A stretch of DNA of 56,249 nucleotides from Chloroflexota bacterium (GTDB lineage: Bacteria > Chloroflexota > Dormibacteria > Dormibacterales > Dormibacteraceae): NCBI GenBank assembly GCA_005880945.1, contig VBIU01000019.1:1-56249 (forward strand). The letters run 5' to 3'. Shown piece by piece: positions 16,457 to 28,885 of this stretch (the stretch's first letter is position 1; the number at the start of each line of letters is the position of its first letter). The notes beneath the pieces were generated by a model, which saw only the letters and a list, made by a program, of their open reading frames with translations, was not told the origin of the DNA and did not search any database. A program made the translations under genes and the position numbers.

Positions 16457-17863
16457 CTAGGCCGGACCGGCTGCCAGTGCGGCGCATTCGGCGGCCGCTT
16501 CTCGGAGCTTCGCCGTGAACTCTTCCACGTCCGAGACGAGTCCCGGGTCCGCCGTCAAGCCGAAATAGGCGTCGCCGTTGTACGAGACGATCGCAATGCC
16601 GAGTCCCATCGAGGGGTACAGCGGGGCGAAGGGCCACACCTCGAGCAGCTGAGCGCCTCCTGAGTACAGCGGGAACTGCGGTCCGGGAACGTTGGTGACG
16701 TTGATATTGGCGCCGCCCTGCGGGTTGGACATCAGGCGCCCCGCCAGCACGAGAAGGGTCGGGGGCGCCCAGTCGGCGAGTCCGACCAGCTTGTCCGCCG
16801 CGACCGCCTGCCGCGTTCGCTTGAGGTCGCCGGTCGTGACCTTGATGCTCCGCAAGCGCTCCTCCATCGTGAGATCGCCGGTGGGAAGCTCGAGCACCAT
16901 GCCGCTGATCTGGTTGCCGATCCGTCCGCGGCTGGCATCGCTGCGAACACTCACTGGGCAGAAGACGCGCACCCGTTCGGGCACGCTTTCGCCGCGGGCC
17001 TTGAACCATCGGTGCAGACCTTCCGAGACGACTGCGAGGACCGCGTCATTGACTGTGCAGCCGAAACGATCCTTCAAGGCCTTGAAAGCGGACAGCGGCA
17101 CCTTCAGCCCCCGGCCCGTCCGCTGGGTTCCGATTTTGCGGTTGAAGAAGAGGTCGGGTCGCGGGCTCACCATCTTGCCGCTCAGCTTGAAGAGGCTCCT
17201 CCAGGGCACGCGGGTCGTGTTCCAGACCGCGGGGAGAACGGTCCTTTCGTCCTTGCTGTGCGCGCCGACGTTCCAGAGCATCGGTCTGATCAGCTGCCAG
17301 TCGGTCGGCGCCGGGCGGGGCTCCCATTCCTGGTCCGGCGGATCCGGCGTGTAGGTCTCGGGCGTGGTGTCGAGCAGAAGCGTGAGGATGTCCACCGTCG
17401 AGACTCCGTCGACCATCGCGTGGTGGGCGCGGTTCACGATCACGACTCGGTCGTGGCTCAGGCCGGTGACGACGGTCATCTCCCACAGAGGCCTCCGCAT
17501 GTCGAGCGGCCGCGACAGTATTCGCATCACGAGCCGGCGCAGCGCGGCCCCATCACCGGGAGGCGGCAGCACCTCGCGGCGCACGTGCGCGCCGAGATCG
17601 AAGTGAGGGTCGTCCACCCAGACCGGGTGGGCGAAATTCACCGGCACCCTACGGATGCGCTGCCGGTAGCGCGGCACCAGGTGGATACGTTCCTTGATCG
17701 TCTCCTCGATTCCCAGCGCTCCGCGCCCTCCGGGAATGCGAGAGCCGCCTTCGAACACGTAGACAGTGCCCAGGTCAAGCGGGGTCGAAGGCCGCTCTGC
17801 GTAAAGAAACCACGCGTCTCGAGCGGAGAGCGGCTCGTAAAAGGGATGGCCGTTACCGCCCAC
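16457..17863 (-). CDS. Wax ester synthase/diacylglycerol O-acyltransferase (WS/DGAT)
   Basis: 468 residues, GTG start. The catalytic motif HHxxxDG is present as HHAMVDG at 147-153. The N-terminal PLSARDAWFLYAE, the PLWE block and the C-terminal NVPGPQFPLY segment are all typical of bacterial WS/DGAT. The enzyme esterifies fatty alcohols or diacylglycerol with acyl-CoA to make storage lipid at the membrane. This fits a soil oligotroph and the acyl-CoA genes around it. A TAGGAT box lies 6 bp before the start. It is convergent with the S9-FHA gene with 3 bp between stops. Confidence 0.9.
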   Translation of the reverse strand: MGGNGHPFYEPLSARDAWFLYAERPSTPLDLGTVYVFEGGSRIPGGRGALGIEETIKERIHLVPRYRQRIRRVPVNFAHPVWVDDPHFDLGAHVRREVLPPPGDGAALRRLVMRILSRPLDMRRPLWEMTVVTGLSHDRVVIVNRAHHAMVDGVSTVDILTLLLDTTPETYTPDPPDQEWEPRPAPTDWQLIRPMLWNVGAHSKDERTVLPAVWNTTRVPWRSLFKLSGKMVSPRPDLFFNRKIGTQRTGRGLKVPLSAFKALKDRFGCTVNDAVLAVVSEGLHRWFKARGESVPERVRVFCPVSVRSDASRGRIGNQISGMVLELPTGDLTMEERLRSIKVTTGDLKRTRQAVAADKLVGLADWAPPTLLVLAGRLMSNPQGGANINVTNVPGPQFPLYSGGAQLLEVWPFAPLYPSMGLGIAIVSYNGDAYFGLTADPGLVSDVEEFTAKLREAAAECAALAAGPA

Positions 17864-17869
17864 GCGGTG

Positions 17870-17875
17870 ATCCTA
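17870..17875 (-). promoter_or_regulatory. -10-like box TAGGAT (minus strand), leaderless arrangement
   Basis: On the minus strand TAGGAT ends 6 bp before the GTG at 17863 of the WS/DGAT gene. It is the minus-strand counterpart of the pattern seen at many plus-strand gene starts. Confidence 0.4.
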
Positions 17876-17900
17876 AAGCCGCCAAGGTGGGAAGGGTCGG

Positions 17901-17906
17901 TACTCT
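17901..17906 (+). promoter_or_regulatory. -10-like box TACTCT, leaderless arrangement
   Basis: TACTCT ends 7 bp before GTG 17914 and supports that codon as the MOSC-protein start in place of the upstream GTG 17887. Confidence 0.35.
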
Positions 17907-17913
17907 TTCAGCT

Positions 17914-18591
17914 GTGGCCGGCAGCATTGCGGAGATCTGGCGATACCCCGTCAAATCGATGGCGGGCGAGAGGCTCGAGTCTGCCAGGCTGACGGAGACG
18001 GGGCTCGAGGGCGACCGCCGCTGGGCGTTCGTCGACGGCACCCCAAACCGGGCGGGCAAGCTGTTCACCAATACCCAGGACCCCCGCCTGATGAGGTACG
18101 GAGCACGGCTCACGGGCGACCGTGTGGAGGTCGTTACCCGGGCCGGCGAGACCCGCAGTCTCGACGACCGGTTCGTCGCCGAGCTGGCCGAGGAAGTGTC
18201 GCGACCGCTCACCCTTCGAGACCAGGCGGGGATCAATTTCGACGACTCCCACCTTCTGGTGGTCAACCTGGCCACCGTCGCCGCGTTTGCCCTCGAGGCG
18301 GGGATTCCCATCGACCGCAGGCGCTTCCGCGCCAACCTTTACGTGGACGGCCTGGAGTCGGAGGAAGAGGCCGGCTGGCTCGACAGGCGGATCCGCGCGG
18401 GCTCGGCTGTGCTCGACGTGGTCAAGCGATGTGAGCGGTGCGTGGTGATCACGCGCGACCCCGAAACGACAATTTCCACACCGGAGCTGCTGCGCGTCCT
18501 CACCCAGACAAGCGAGACTTGCATGGGCGTCTACTGCCAGGTCGTGACACCTGGCGACGTCGCCATCGGCGAGCTCATCGGCCCGGAGTAA
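17914..18591 (+). CDS. MOSC-domain protein (YcbX/mARC-like)
   Basis: 225 residues from GTG 17914; GTG 17887 would add nine residues. The N-terminal MOSC beta-barrel (IAEIWRYPVKSM, GLEGDRRWAFVD) leads into the MOSC core. The likely molybdenum-ligand cysteine is in VVKRCERCVVITRDP, where YcbX and mARC have RCxxC(T). Members reduce N-hydroxylated compounds with molybdenum cofactor as the sulfur- or metal-bearing group. No 2Fe-2S domain follows, so a separate electron donor would be needed. It is divergent from WS/DGAT. Confidence 0.8.
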   Translation: MAGSIAEIWRYPVKSMAGERLESARLTETGLEGDRRWAFVDGTPNRAGKLFTNTQDPRLMRYGARLTGDRVEVVTRAGETRSLDDRFVAELAEEVSRPLTLRDQAGINFDDSHLLVVNLATVAAFALEAGIPIDRRRFRANLYVDGLESEEEAGWLDRRIRAGSAVLDVVKRCERCVVITRDPETTISTPELLRVLTQTSETCMGVYCQVVTPGDVAIGELIGPE

Positions 18592-18631
18592 CCTTCTCGG
18601 CGACGCCTTCGGTTGGGATCAGGAGGAGCAG

Positions 18632-19054
18632 ATGGCGGTCAAGGCTTTCTCGAGCGAATGGGCTTCGGCCTTCAAGGACGAGGTGAACAAGTCGAGCAAT
18701 TACAAATCCGCAGCCAAGGGTTGGAAGTGGACGGTGGGACTCGTCGTCGAGGCTGAACCGGACAAGCATTTCCCGGAGTCGAAGGGGATCGTCATGGACC
18801 TCTTCGACGGTGAGGCGCGCGACGTGACGGTCGGCCCGGCGGGGGATGCGCAGAAATGCGACTTCGTGATCACGGCGCCCTACTCGCGCTGGAAAGAGGT
18901 CGCGACCAAGCAGCTCGACGCGACGAAAGGGATGCTGCAGGGCAAGCTGAAGCTCAAGGGGGACCTGCCGACTATCGTGCGCTACACCAAGGCGTCGCAG
19001 GAGATGACCGAGTGCACGACGCGGGTCCCTGTCGAATGGCCCGACGAAAAGTAA
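18632..19054 (+). CDS. SCP2 sterol-binding-domain protein
   Basis: 140 residues from ATG 18632, which has a strong AGGAGG ribosome site. The fold is that of sterol carrier protein 2: a helix-rich N-terminus, then strands ending in the KLKLKGDLPTIVRYTKA helix typical of the lipid tunnel. It probably carries or presents acyl-CoAs or other lipids. It begins a run of co-directional genes (second SCP2 protein, epimerase, mutase), which suggests it serves branched or propionyl acyl-CoA turnover. Confidence 0.7.
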   Translation: MAVKAFSSEWASAFKDEVNKSSNYKSAAKGWKWTVGLVVEAEPDKHFPESKGIVMDLFDGEARDVTVGPAGDAQKCDFVITAPYSRWKEVATKQLDATKGMLQGKLKLKGDLPTIVRYTKASQEMTECTTRVPVEWPDEK

Positions 19055-19485
19055 CGAGCGACCAACACCGGCTGGTCGAATATGCGGACTCCGAGCCGAG
19101 CGCGTTCGCGTCGATGCTCGGAGGTCTCATCGAGGCCAATGTCAGCAGTCGTCCTGAGAAGGAGCACGACTTCGACTCACTGGTAGCGAGCGTCGGAATG
19201 TGGGTCACCGACATCGACGAGGGAGTGACCCTCGACTTCATGGGCGGCCGGCTCGTCGTTCACAACGGGTTGATGGCCGGACGCACAATCACGATCCGCA
19301 CCGACGCCGACACCGTCATGAGCCTGAGCAACCTGAAGATCGGGCCGCTGGGCCTACCCGTCTATTACGACGCCATCGGGAGAGGCGTGGCGGCGAAGCT
19401 GCTGCGCGGCCGGCTGAAGATCGAGGGCTTGCTGCCCAACATACTGACGCTGAACGCGGTGACGCGAATCTTCTCAGTGCAGTGA
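19036..19485 (+). CDS. Second SCP2-like sterol/lipid-carrier protein
   Basis: 149 residues from ATG 19036, overlapping the previous gene by 19 bp, so translational coupling is likely. The core DFMGGRLVVHNGL, then TDADTVMSLSNL and the closing helix AKLLRGRLKIEGLL are those of the SCP2 sterol-transfer fold, though it diverges from its neighbour. It stops 4 bp before the epimerase start. Two adjacent lipid carriers of the same fold may form a heteromer or bind different chain lengths; this is inference. Confidence 0.65.
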   Translation: MARRKVTSDQHRLVEYADSEPSAFASMLGGLIEANVSSRPEKEHDFDSLVASVGMWVTDIDEGVTLDFMGGRLVVHNGLMAGRTITIRTDADTVMSLSNLKIGPLGLPVYYDAIGRGVAAKLLRGRLKIEGLLPNILTLNAVTRIFSVQ

Positions 19486-19489
19486 TGGA

Positions 19490-19884
19490 ATGCTGACTCG
19501 CATTCACCACGTCGGCATTGCGGTGGCCGACCTCGAGGAATCGATCCGGCTGTATCGCGCGGCGCTGGGTGCCGAGCTCATCCACCGGGCGAGCAGCGAG
19601 AAGGAGGGTCTCGAGGCGGCGTTCCTGCGGGCCGGAGACGGCGAGCTCGAGCTGCTGGCGGCCCTGCGTGAGGACTCGCCAGTGGGAAAGTTCATGGTCA
19701 AGCGTGGGCCTGGCCTCCACCACGTCGCGTACGCAGTGACCGACATCACGAAAGCACTCGCCGAAGCACGCGCTGCCGGCCTCGAGCTCATCGACGCCGA
19801 GCCGCGGATGGGGATGCACGGGTCGCTCATCGCGTTCGTGCACCCAAAGAGCCTGGGCGGGGTGCTGACGGAGTACGTCGAAGA

Positions 19885-19888
<4 letters not shown>
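19490..19888 (+). CDS. mce: Methylmalonyl-CoA epimerase
   Basis: 132 residues from ATG 19490. A VOC-fold epimerase: HHVGIAV at the N-terminus (metal ligand His7), GLHHVAYAV (His77/His78) and TEYVE at the C-terminus (Glu128) supply the metal site. [14 protein letters not shown] is the signature end of the family. It converts (S)- to (R)-methylmalonyl-CoA for the mutase, whose ATG overlaps its stop as ATGA. Length and motifs match the family closely. Confidence 0.93.
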
Positions 19889-21453
<1,565 letters not shown>

Positions 21454-21475
21454 TCGGCCAGAGCTGGAGGATGTG

Positions 21476-21894
21476 ATGGAGCCGACCTATCCCGACGTCA
21501 TCCCGATGATCGCCTACGAAGACGGCCCGAAAGCGATGGATTGGCTTGCCGAGGCTTTCGGCTTCAGGGAGCGAGCCCGGATGGTCGGCGCCGACGGCCG
21601 GCTTGGCCACGGCGAGATGGAGGCCGGGGAGGGTCTGATCATGCTCGCGACACCGACGCCCGACTATCGCGGACCGAAAACCCACCGCGAGTCCTGCGAT
21701 CAAGCCCGCACGTGGTCCTCGGTGCCATACATCATCGACGGCGTCCTGGTCTATGTGAAGGATGCCCGCGAGCATTACGATCGCGCGCGCAAGGCAGGCG
21801 CGACGATCCTTTCCGAGCTCGAGCAAGGCTCCGACGGGACGCGGTATCGCGCCGAGGACCTCGAAGGACATCGCTGGATGTTCATTCAGCGCGG

Positions 21895-21898
<4 letters not shown>
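21476..21898 (+). CDS. VOC-superfamily (glyoxalase/PhnB-like) protein
   Basis: 140 residues from ATG 21476, preceded by GGAGG at 21466. DVIPMIAYEDGPKAMDWLAEAFGF is the opening of PhnB-like VOC proteins (visible as VIPMIAYEDG), and EDLEGHRWMF is the usual closing block. It lacks the epimerase histidine pairs, so it is not a second Mce. It lies between the mutase and pccB and overlaps pccB by ATGA. Function is unknown. Its place in the operon hints at a role linked to acyl-CoA metabolism or to detoxification. Confidence 0.7.
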
Positions 21899-23457
<1,559 letters not shown>

Positions 23458-23466
23458 ACTTTCGGA

Positions 23467-23784
23467 GTGCCCACCCAGGACGCGCAGGGACGCTGGATCT
23501 CCGATGACGGGCTGAGCTATTGGGACGGCGCCGCCTGGCGACCACTGGCAGGCCAGCCGCCGGCGTGGCAGGGGCCGGCGCCGGGTGCCCCGCCGACCAC
23601 CGGCAAGTCACCCTGGCCCGCGATCCTGATCGGCTGCGGCATCGCCATCGTGGTCGTCATCGTCCTGGGCATCGTGGGAGTGTTTGCCGTGATCGGCAAC
23701 CCCGACTTCCAGCGCAGCTTCTGCAACGGCTACACGAGCAGCGACCCCAACCTGACCTGCCCCTTCTCACCATCCTCCCCTTGA
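23467..23784 (+). CDS. Small single-pass membrane protein with N-terminal Trp-rich motif
   Basis: 105 residues, GTG start. The N-terminus has a DUF2510-like pattern (QGRWISDDGLSYWDGAAWRP), then a Pro/Gly-rich spacer (about 30-47), a long hydrophobic helix at 49-76 and a short tail with two cysteines (Cys87, Cys98) that could form a disulfide outside the cell. It has no enzymatic motif. Such proteins are common and uncharacterised in high-GC bacteria. It separates pccB from sucC on the same strand. Confidence 0.6.
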   Translation: MPTQDAQGRWISDDGLSYWDGAAWRPLAGQPPAWQGPAPGAPPTTGKSPWPAILIGCGIAIVVVIVLGIVGVFAVIGNPDFQRSFCNGYTSSDPNLTCPFSPSSP

Positions 23785-23818
23785 CCGGAGCTGATCGCAC
23801 AAGCATCGCGGGCAGGTC

Positions 23819-24961
23819 GTGAAGCTCCTCGAGTACCAGGCCAAGGAGGTCCTATCGTCGCTGGGCATCCCGATCCCTGCGGGCAGGGTCGCGCGCACTC
23901 CAGACGAGGCCGCGAATGCCTGCGCCGAGCTGGGCCCTGTCGCGGTGAAAGCGCAGGTCCCGGTCGGCGGCCGAGGCAAGGCCGGCGGCATCAAGCTGGT
24001 GAATTCGCCTGAGGAGGCGCGTCAGGCCGCTGCCCAGATCATCGGCATGGACATCAAGGGCTTCAAGGTGCCGCTCGTTTACTGCGAGGCCGCCTTGCAG
24101 ATCGAGCGAGAGGTCTATCTCGGTTTCACAGTCGACCGCGACGCCCGCAATAACATCCTGATGCTCTCAGCCAAGGGTGGCATGGACATCGAGCAGGTGG
24201 CTGAGGAGTCGCCGGAAACGATCGCCCGCTTGCACCCGAATCCTTGGCGAGGACCACTCGACTTTGAGCTGAATCAGCTGGCGTTCGAGGCCGGTCTTGG
24301 CGACCTGGCCCGACCGCTGACCAGCCTCATCAAGAAGCTGTACCGGGCGATCCCCGAGCTGGACGCAGTGACGGCGGAGATCAATCCGCTCGTGGTCACG
24401 AAAAACGGAGAGGTCATCGCCGGCGACGCCAAGCTCGAGACGGATGAGAACGCGGCATGGCGTCACAAGGATCTCGAGGTCCGCTTTGGCTCGGTGCTGG
24501 AGGGCGACCCCTACGAGGTCGAGGCCAAGAAGCGCGGCCTGACCTATGTGTCGCTGGACGGCGACATCGGGATCATCGGAAACGGCGCCGGGCTGTGCAT
24601 GAGCACTCTGGACCTCGTCCAGCGGGCTGGAGGAATGGCGGCCAACTTCTGTGACATCGGGGGTGGCGCCAAAGCCGAGGTGGTGGAGAACGCCCTCGCC
24701 GTGATTTTGATGAACCCACGCGTCAAGGGCGTCCTGATGAACGTGTTCGGCGGGATCACGCGCGGCGACGAGGTCGCCAGGGGCCTGGTCAGCGCGCGCG
24801 ACAACTTGAAGATGAAGCTGCCCCTTGTCGTGCGCATGAGCGGGACGAACGAGGAAGAGGGTCGGCAGATCCTCAAGCAGAACGGGATCGAACCCGGCGC
24901 GAGCGCCTGGGAGGCGGCGCAAAAAATCGTCGAGCTGACGAAGGTGCCGGCGCCGCGGTGA
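23819..24961 (+). CDS. sucC: Succinyl-CoA ligase (ADP/GDP-forming), beta subunit
   Basis: 380 residues from GTG 23819. ATP-grasp domain with the opening [24 protein letters not shown] and AEINPLVV; the C-terminal ligase CoA domain carries [13 protein letters not shown]. With SucD it interconverts succinyl-CoA and succinate with nucleotide phosphorylation in the TCA cycle. Its location just after mce, the mutase and pccB lets propionate-derived succinyl-CoA enter the cycle. The stop overlaps the sucD GTG by 4 bp. Confidence 0.95.
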   Translation: MKLLEYQAKEVLSSLGIPIPAGRVARTPDEAANACAELGPVAVKAQVPVGGRGKAGGIKLVNSPEEARQAAAQIIGMDIKGFKVPLVYCEAALQIEREVYLGFTVDRDARNNILMLSAKGGMDIEQVAEESPETIARLHPNPWRGPLDFELNQLAFEAGLGDLARPLTSLIKKLYRAIPELDAVTAEINPLVVTKNGEVIAGDAKLETDENAAWRHKDLEVRFGSVLEGDPYEVEAKKRGLTYVSLDGDIGIIGNGAGLCMSTLDLVQRAGGMAANFCDIGGGAKAEVVENALAVILMNPRVKGVLMNVFGGITRGDEVARGLVSARDNLKMKLPLVVRMSGTNEEEGRQILKQNGIEPGASAWEAAQKIVELTKVPAPR

Positions 24962-25818
24962 GCATCCTTCTTGATTCCTCGACCCGGGTCATCGTGCAGG
25001 GCATCACCGGAAGGGAGGGCACCTTCCATGCCGGGCAGATGATCGAGATGGGCACCCAGGTGGTCGGTGGGACCAGCCCGGGCAAGGGCGGGACCACGCA
25101 CATGGGGGTGCCGGTATTCAACACCGTGGCGGAAGCCGTCAGGGCGACGGGCGCCACCGCCTCGGGCATCTTCGTACCGCCTCCTTTCGCCGCAGACGCG
25201 ATCATGGAAGCGGCAGCGGGCGGCATCTCTTTGATCGTCTGCATCACAGAGGGGATCCCGATCCAGGAGATGATCAGGGTCAAGGATTACCTGCGCGGCT
25301 TTCCAGCGGTGCGGTTGATTGGCGCCAACTGCCCTGGGCTGATCACCCCCGGAGTGGCGAAGATCGGGATCATCCCTCAGCGCATCACAAGTCCCGGCCC
25401 GGTCGGGCTTGTTTCGCGAAGCGGCACGCTCACGTACGAGGTGGCGTCGGCCCTGACCGCCTCTGGCATGGGGCAGTCCACGATCGTGGGCATCGGCGGC
25501 GATCCAGTCCTGGGCCTGACGTTCAAGGACGTCGTCGAGCTTTTCGAGAAGGACATGGCGACCACCCACCTGGTGGTGATCGGCGAGATCGGTGGCAGCG
25601 ACGAGGAGCGGGCCGCGGAGCTGCTGGCGCGCGGCAGCCGGCTCAAGACGGTGGCCTTCATCTCAGGACGGACGGCGCCGGAGGGCAAACGCATGGGTCA
25701 CGCCGGCGCGATCATCTCGGGCAACCGAGGCACTGCGAAGAGCAAGGAAGAGGCGTTTCAGAAGGCCGGCGTTGCGGTAGCCGAGACGACCGACCAGATC
25801 GTCGGCCTTCTGAGATAG
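24958..25818 (+). CDS. sucD: Succinyl-CoA ligase, alpha subunit
   Basis: 286 residues from GTG 24958 (GTGA overlap with sucC). The CoA-binding Rossmann half opens with [15 protein letters not shown], continues with TSPGKGG and NCPGLITP, and the phosphorylated active-site histidine is His248 in MGHAGAI. Length is normal. It forms the catalytic partner of SucC and carries the phosphohistidine intermediate. Translational coupling to sucC is likely from the overlap. Confidence 0.96.
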   Translation: MSILLDSSTRVIVQGITGREGTFHAGQMIEMGTQVVGGTSPGKGGTTHMGVPVFNTVAEAVRATGATASGIFVPPPFAADAIMEAAAGGISLIVCITEGIPIQEMIRVKDYLRGFPAVRLIGANCPGLITPGVAKIGIIPQRITSPGPVGLVSRSGTLTYEVASALTASGMGQSTIVGIGGDPVLGLTFKDVVELFEKDMATTHLVVIGEIGGSDEERAAELLARGSRLKTVAFISGRTAPEGKRMGHAGAIISGNRGTAKSKEEAFQKAGVAVAETTDQIVGLLR

Positions 25819-25826
25819 GCATCGGG

Positions 25827-26282
25827 GTGGCGCGCGCCTACACTCGGCTGGCGATGTCTCTGCCCATCTCCATCACCAGGCCGGCGGCAGGGGATCGGCT
25901 CCGTGACTTTTCGATGCTTGGCGGCGTGCTCCTTTGGCTCGTCTACACCCGGATGTACTGGACGCTCCAGGCCGGGCATCTGACATTGCCGCCGTGCCCC
26001 TTCTTCTACCTGACCGGCCATCCGTGCCCGTTCTGCGGCGGCACTCGCTCCTTCGCCTACATGTGGCAGGGCGATATGGCGGACGCAGTGCGGCTGTTTC
26101 CCCTTGGTCCCGCCCTTTTTGCCGGCAGCATGGTCGGGGTGGTGGGGCTTGCTGTGGGGATCGTGACCGGGCGCACCTGGACGCCGACCCTCACCTCGAT
26201 GCAGTGGCGCCTGCTCATCGTCGGCGTCGTGGCGACGGTGGGCCTGAGCTGGGCCTTGAAGGTCTTCGTGCTCGGTAATTAG
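25827..26282 (+). CDS. DUF2752 membrane protein
   Basis: 151 residues from GTG 25827; ATG 25854 (MSLPIS) is an alternative. The diagnostic DUF2752 block is complete: PCPFFYLTGHPCPFCGGTRS, with three cysteines between two hydrophobic segments. Further helices lie around 95-115 and 128-147. The family is widespread, and its function is not established. The cysteines may bind metal or form disulfides. It starts 8 bp after sucD and may be co-transcribed. Confidence 0.8.
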   Translation: MARAYTRLAMSLPISITRPAAGDRLRDFSMLGGVLLWLVYTRMYWTLQAGHLTLPPCPFFYLTGHPCPFCGGTRSFAYMWQGDMADAVRLFPLGPALFAGSMVGVVGLAVGIVTGRTWTPTLTSMQWRLLIVGVVATVGLSWALKVFVLGN

Positions 26283-26300
26283 CCCGTCAGGCTTTCGCCG

Positions 26301-26318
26301 GTGATCGCGCGCGATCAC
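26301..26318. promoter_or_regulatory. 18-bp perfect palindrome, candidate operator or terminator stem
   Basis: GTGATCGC followed by its exact complement around a GC centre, in the 199-bp gap between the DUF2752 gene and an acyl-CoA dehydrogenase. Lacking a loop and a T-tract, it looks more like a dimeric-regulator site than a terminator. It lies 163 bp before the dehydrogenase start. Nothing else is evident in the gap apart from a TAAATT box at its end. Confidence 0.4.
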
Positions 26319-26470
26319 GGGATACGCGAGCACTGTGTCCTGAGCCGGGTTGGCCGCGTCGATCAGGTCGTGAGGCAGGCGCTGACACCGGGTCCATCGA
26401 GCGCTTTGAGCTCGTTCGCCGTCCTCGGTCCGCCTTCGTACGTATCGCCGCCCATCCCGGTACGAGATAC

Positions 26471-26476
26471 TAAATT
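26471..26476 (+). promoter_or_regulatory. -10-like box TAAATT, leaderless arrangement
   Basis: TAAATT (in the context ATACTAAATT) ends 5 bp before GTG 26482 of an acyl-CoA dehydrogenase. It is AT-rich compared with its surroundings. Confidence 0.4.
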
Positions 26477-26481
26477 CCGGT

Positions 26482-27645
26482 GTGGATTTCCAACTGACGC
26501 CTGAGCAGCAGGCGGTTCGAGAGCTGTGCCGCGACTTCGCGCGCGAGGTCGTCGCGCCTGCAGCCGAGGAGCTGGACCGCGAGCACAGGTTCGGCTACGA
26601 CATCGTCCGCCGAATGGGCGAGCTCGGCCTCTTCGGCCTTCCTTTCTCGGAGGAGTACGGCGGGGCCGGCGCCGACTTCCTCTCGTTGTGCCTGGCCATC
26701 GAGGAGATCTCGCGCGCCGACACCGGGGTCGGCATCACCCTGGAAGCGGCGGTTTGCCTGGGCGCGGCGCCCATCCACGATTTCGGCACAAAGGAGCAGA
26801 AGGAGCGCTGGCTGCCCGACTTGCTGGCGGGACGCAAGCTTTGGGCTTTCGGCCTGACCGAACCGGAGGCGGGCTCCGATGCGGGCGCGACCAAGACCCG
26901 CGCCGAGCAGCGCGACGGGCAGTGGGTCGTCAACGGCGCCAAGCAGTTCATAACCAACTGCGGCACCGACATCTCGGCCGGCGTGACAGTGACCGCGGTT
27001 TCCGGCAACGGCAACAAAGGCGAGTCTGAGATCAGCGCGATCATGATCCCGACCGGCACGCCCGGCTACCACGTGCTCGAGTCATATCGAAAGCTGGGCT
27101 GGCATTCGTCGGACACGCATCCGCTGAGCTTCGAGGACTGCGCGGTGCCGGCCGAGAACCTGCTCGGTGAGCGTGGAGGTGGCTACCGCCAGTTCCTGCA
27201 CACGCTCATGGGAGGCCGCATCGCGATAGCGGCGCTGTCGGTCGGCCTGGCGCAAGCATGTCTGGACGCCTCGCTGTCTTACGCCAAGGAGCGCAGGACG
27301 TTTGGCGTTCCCATATCCAAGCATCAGGCTGTGCAGTTCAAGCTCGCCGACATGGCGATGGAGACCGAGCTTGCGAGGACGATGGTCTATCGCGCGGCTT
27401 CCGAGTACGAGCACTCCGGCGCCGAGACGACCGATGAGGTCAGGATGCTCGCCGCGATGTGCAAGCTGTTCGCGTCCGAGACCTCCAAGCGCGCCGCGGA
27501 CCAGGCGGTGCAGATCCATGGCGGCTACGGCTTCATGGAGGACTATCCCGTCGCACGTTACTGGCGGGACGTGAAGGTCAACGAGATCGGAGAGGGTACG
27601 TCCGAGGTGCAGCGGATGCTGATCGCGCGCCTCCTCGGCTGCTAG
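26482..27645 (+). CDS. Acyl-CoA dehydrogenase (first of three)
   Basis: 387 residues, GTG start. Complete three-domain acyl-CoA dehydrogenase: helical N-terminus DFQLTPEQQAVRELCRDFA, beta domain with GLTEPEAGSDAGA, and C-terminal helices with QIHGGYGFMEDYPVARYWRD. The catalytic glutamate position is filled in GEGTSEVQR. It introduces a 2,3-double bond into acyl-CoA and passes electrons to ETF. Chain-length preference cannot be read by eye. It is one of three paralogues within 8 kb, which suggests division of labour among short, branched and longer acyl-CoAs. Confidence 0.92.
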   Translation: MDFQLTPEQQAVRELCRDFAREVVAPAAEELDREHRFGYDIVRRMGELGLFGLPFSEEYGGAGADFLSLCLAIEEISRADTGVGITLEAAVCLGAAPIHDFGTKEQKERWLPDLLAGRKLWAFGLTEPEAGSDAGATKTRAEQRDGQWVVNGAKQFITNCGTDISAGVTVTAVSGNGNKGESEISAIMIPTGTPGYHVLESYRKLGWHSSDTHPLSFEDCAVPAENLLGERGGGYRQFLHTLMGGRIAIAALSVGLAQACLDASLSYAKERRTFGVPISKHQAVQFKLADMAMETELARTMVYRAASEYEHSGAETTDEVRMLAAMCKLFASETSKRAADQAVQIHGGYGFMEDYPVARYWRDVKVNEIGEGTSEVQRMLIARLLGC

Positions 27646-27692
27646 GGGCTCGGCCGCCGTAACGGTTCGCAACGGGGCGCGTTCCACACGAC

Positions 27693-28853
27693 ATGCGAGT
27701 CGGTGCTCTATTGCTGGCCACGGCCACACTGATCGCAATCTCGTGCAGTGGAAGCTCCGGGCCGACGGCCGGCACAAGTCCGAGCCCGACAGCCATGGCA
27801 TCCGGGACTCCCGCGGTCTCTCCGATGGCTGTCACTCCAGGTTCGAGTTACGGGCTTTACCTAGTCGGCACGCGACTGGACATGATTGCTACGAACGGCC
27901 AGGTCGATGCCAGCGCTTCCGTGGCTGCGCCCTCGGTCCGAAGGTGCTCAGAAGCTTTGGGCGCTGTGCTCCAACCTCCTGTAAGCGCGAGCGCAAACAA
28001 GGTGTATTTCCGCGACGGCGACACCAAGATCCGGTCTCTCGCGCTCCCAACAGCCGGGGCGCCGCGCCTCGGTCGATCCGAGGATGTGACGACAGTACCG
28101 GGCGGAACTTGGAAGGTGAGCTTTTTCTCAGTCAGCCCTGACGACAAGCGCATCGCCGTCCTTGTCGAGGATATGTCGCCGGCCACCAGGATCAACATCC
28201 GGCTCTATGTCGAAGACCTGCGCGGTCGAGGACACCACGTTGACATCTACACGACGAGCACGCCAAAGAACAGTGGGACCACGCTATGGCCGATGGGGTG
28301 GCATCGGGGACAACTGGTACTGGCGGTGATGCCCGCATGCACCCACCCGAGCGGAGCGGTATTCATAGCGCCGAGGGAGTGGCACGTTTCCAGTGCCACC
28401 ACGGGCGTGCGGCTGGCGGCGATCAACTCCCGTAACGCATGCATCCTCAGTCTGTGGCCGTCGCCGGCGGGAGTTGCCTGCGTCAACGGCACAACGGCCT
28501 ACCTGTACGACTGGACCGGGAAAGTTACTGGTACGTTCCCTGCCGGCAGCGAAGACTTGCATTCCGGCCGCTCCCCATCCGGTCGAAGCATCTTCTTCTC
28601 GACCAGGGCAGGCGTCGGTGCTTTGCCGTCGGACTTGCTTCGTCACGAAGGTCACGAGGCGAGTCGAGCCGTGGGGGTCGGAAACACTGAGCTGCCGATC
28701 CCGGGGAACATAGCCTGCCTGTGGATCGATGAGGACCATATCCTCGGGACGCAACAGATATTCGGGTTCCCGTCCGGGCAACAGGCCGAGCTGGCCGGCG
28801 AGCCAACGATCCCCAGCGGCGTGTGCGTCGGGCGTTTCCCCGGCGGGCTCTGA
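27693..28853 (+). CDS. Putative lipoprotein with beta-propeller-like repeats
   Basis: 386 residues, ATG start. The signal peptide MRVGALLLATATLIAISC ends in a lipobox (AISC), followed by a Ser/Thr/Pro-rich spacer to about residue 50. The rest has repeated strand-rich units such as SPDDKRIAVLVED, RSLALPTAG and SPSGRSIFFS, resembling TolB/WD-type propeller blades. The codon choice is a little less GC-biased than that of its neighbours. It is probably displayed on the outer face of the membrane. No specific family is recognised. Confidence 0.6.
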   Translation: MRVGALLLATATLIAISCSGSSGPTAGTSPSPTAMASGTPAVSPMAVTPGSSYGLYLVGTRLDMIATNGQVDASASVAAPSVRRCSEALGAVLQPPVSASANKVYFRDGDTKIRSLALPTAGAPRLGRSEDVTTVPGGTWKVSFFSVSPDDKRIAVLVEDMSPATRINIRLYVEDLRGRGHHVDIYTTSTPKNSGTTLWPMGWHRGQLVLAVMPACTHPSGAVFIAPREWHVSSATTGVRLAAINSRNACILSLWPSPAGVACVNGTTAYLYDWTGKVTGTFPAGSEDLHSGRSPSGRSIFFSTRAGVGALPSDLLRHEGHEASRAVGVGNTELPIPGNIACLWIDEDHILGTQQIFGFPSGQQAELAGEPTIPSGVCVGRFPGGL

Positions 28854-28885
28854 GCGCACGCCTCTGAGGGTCGGCGAGAGCTACT

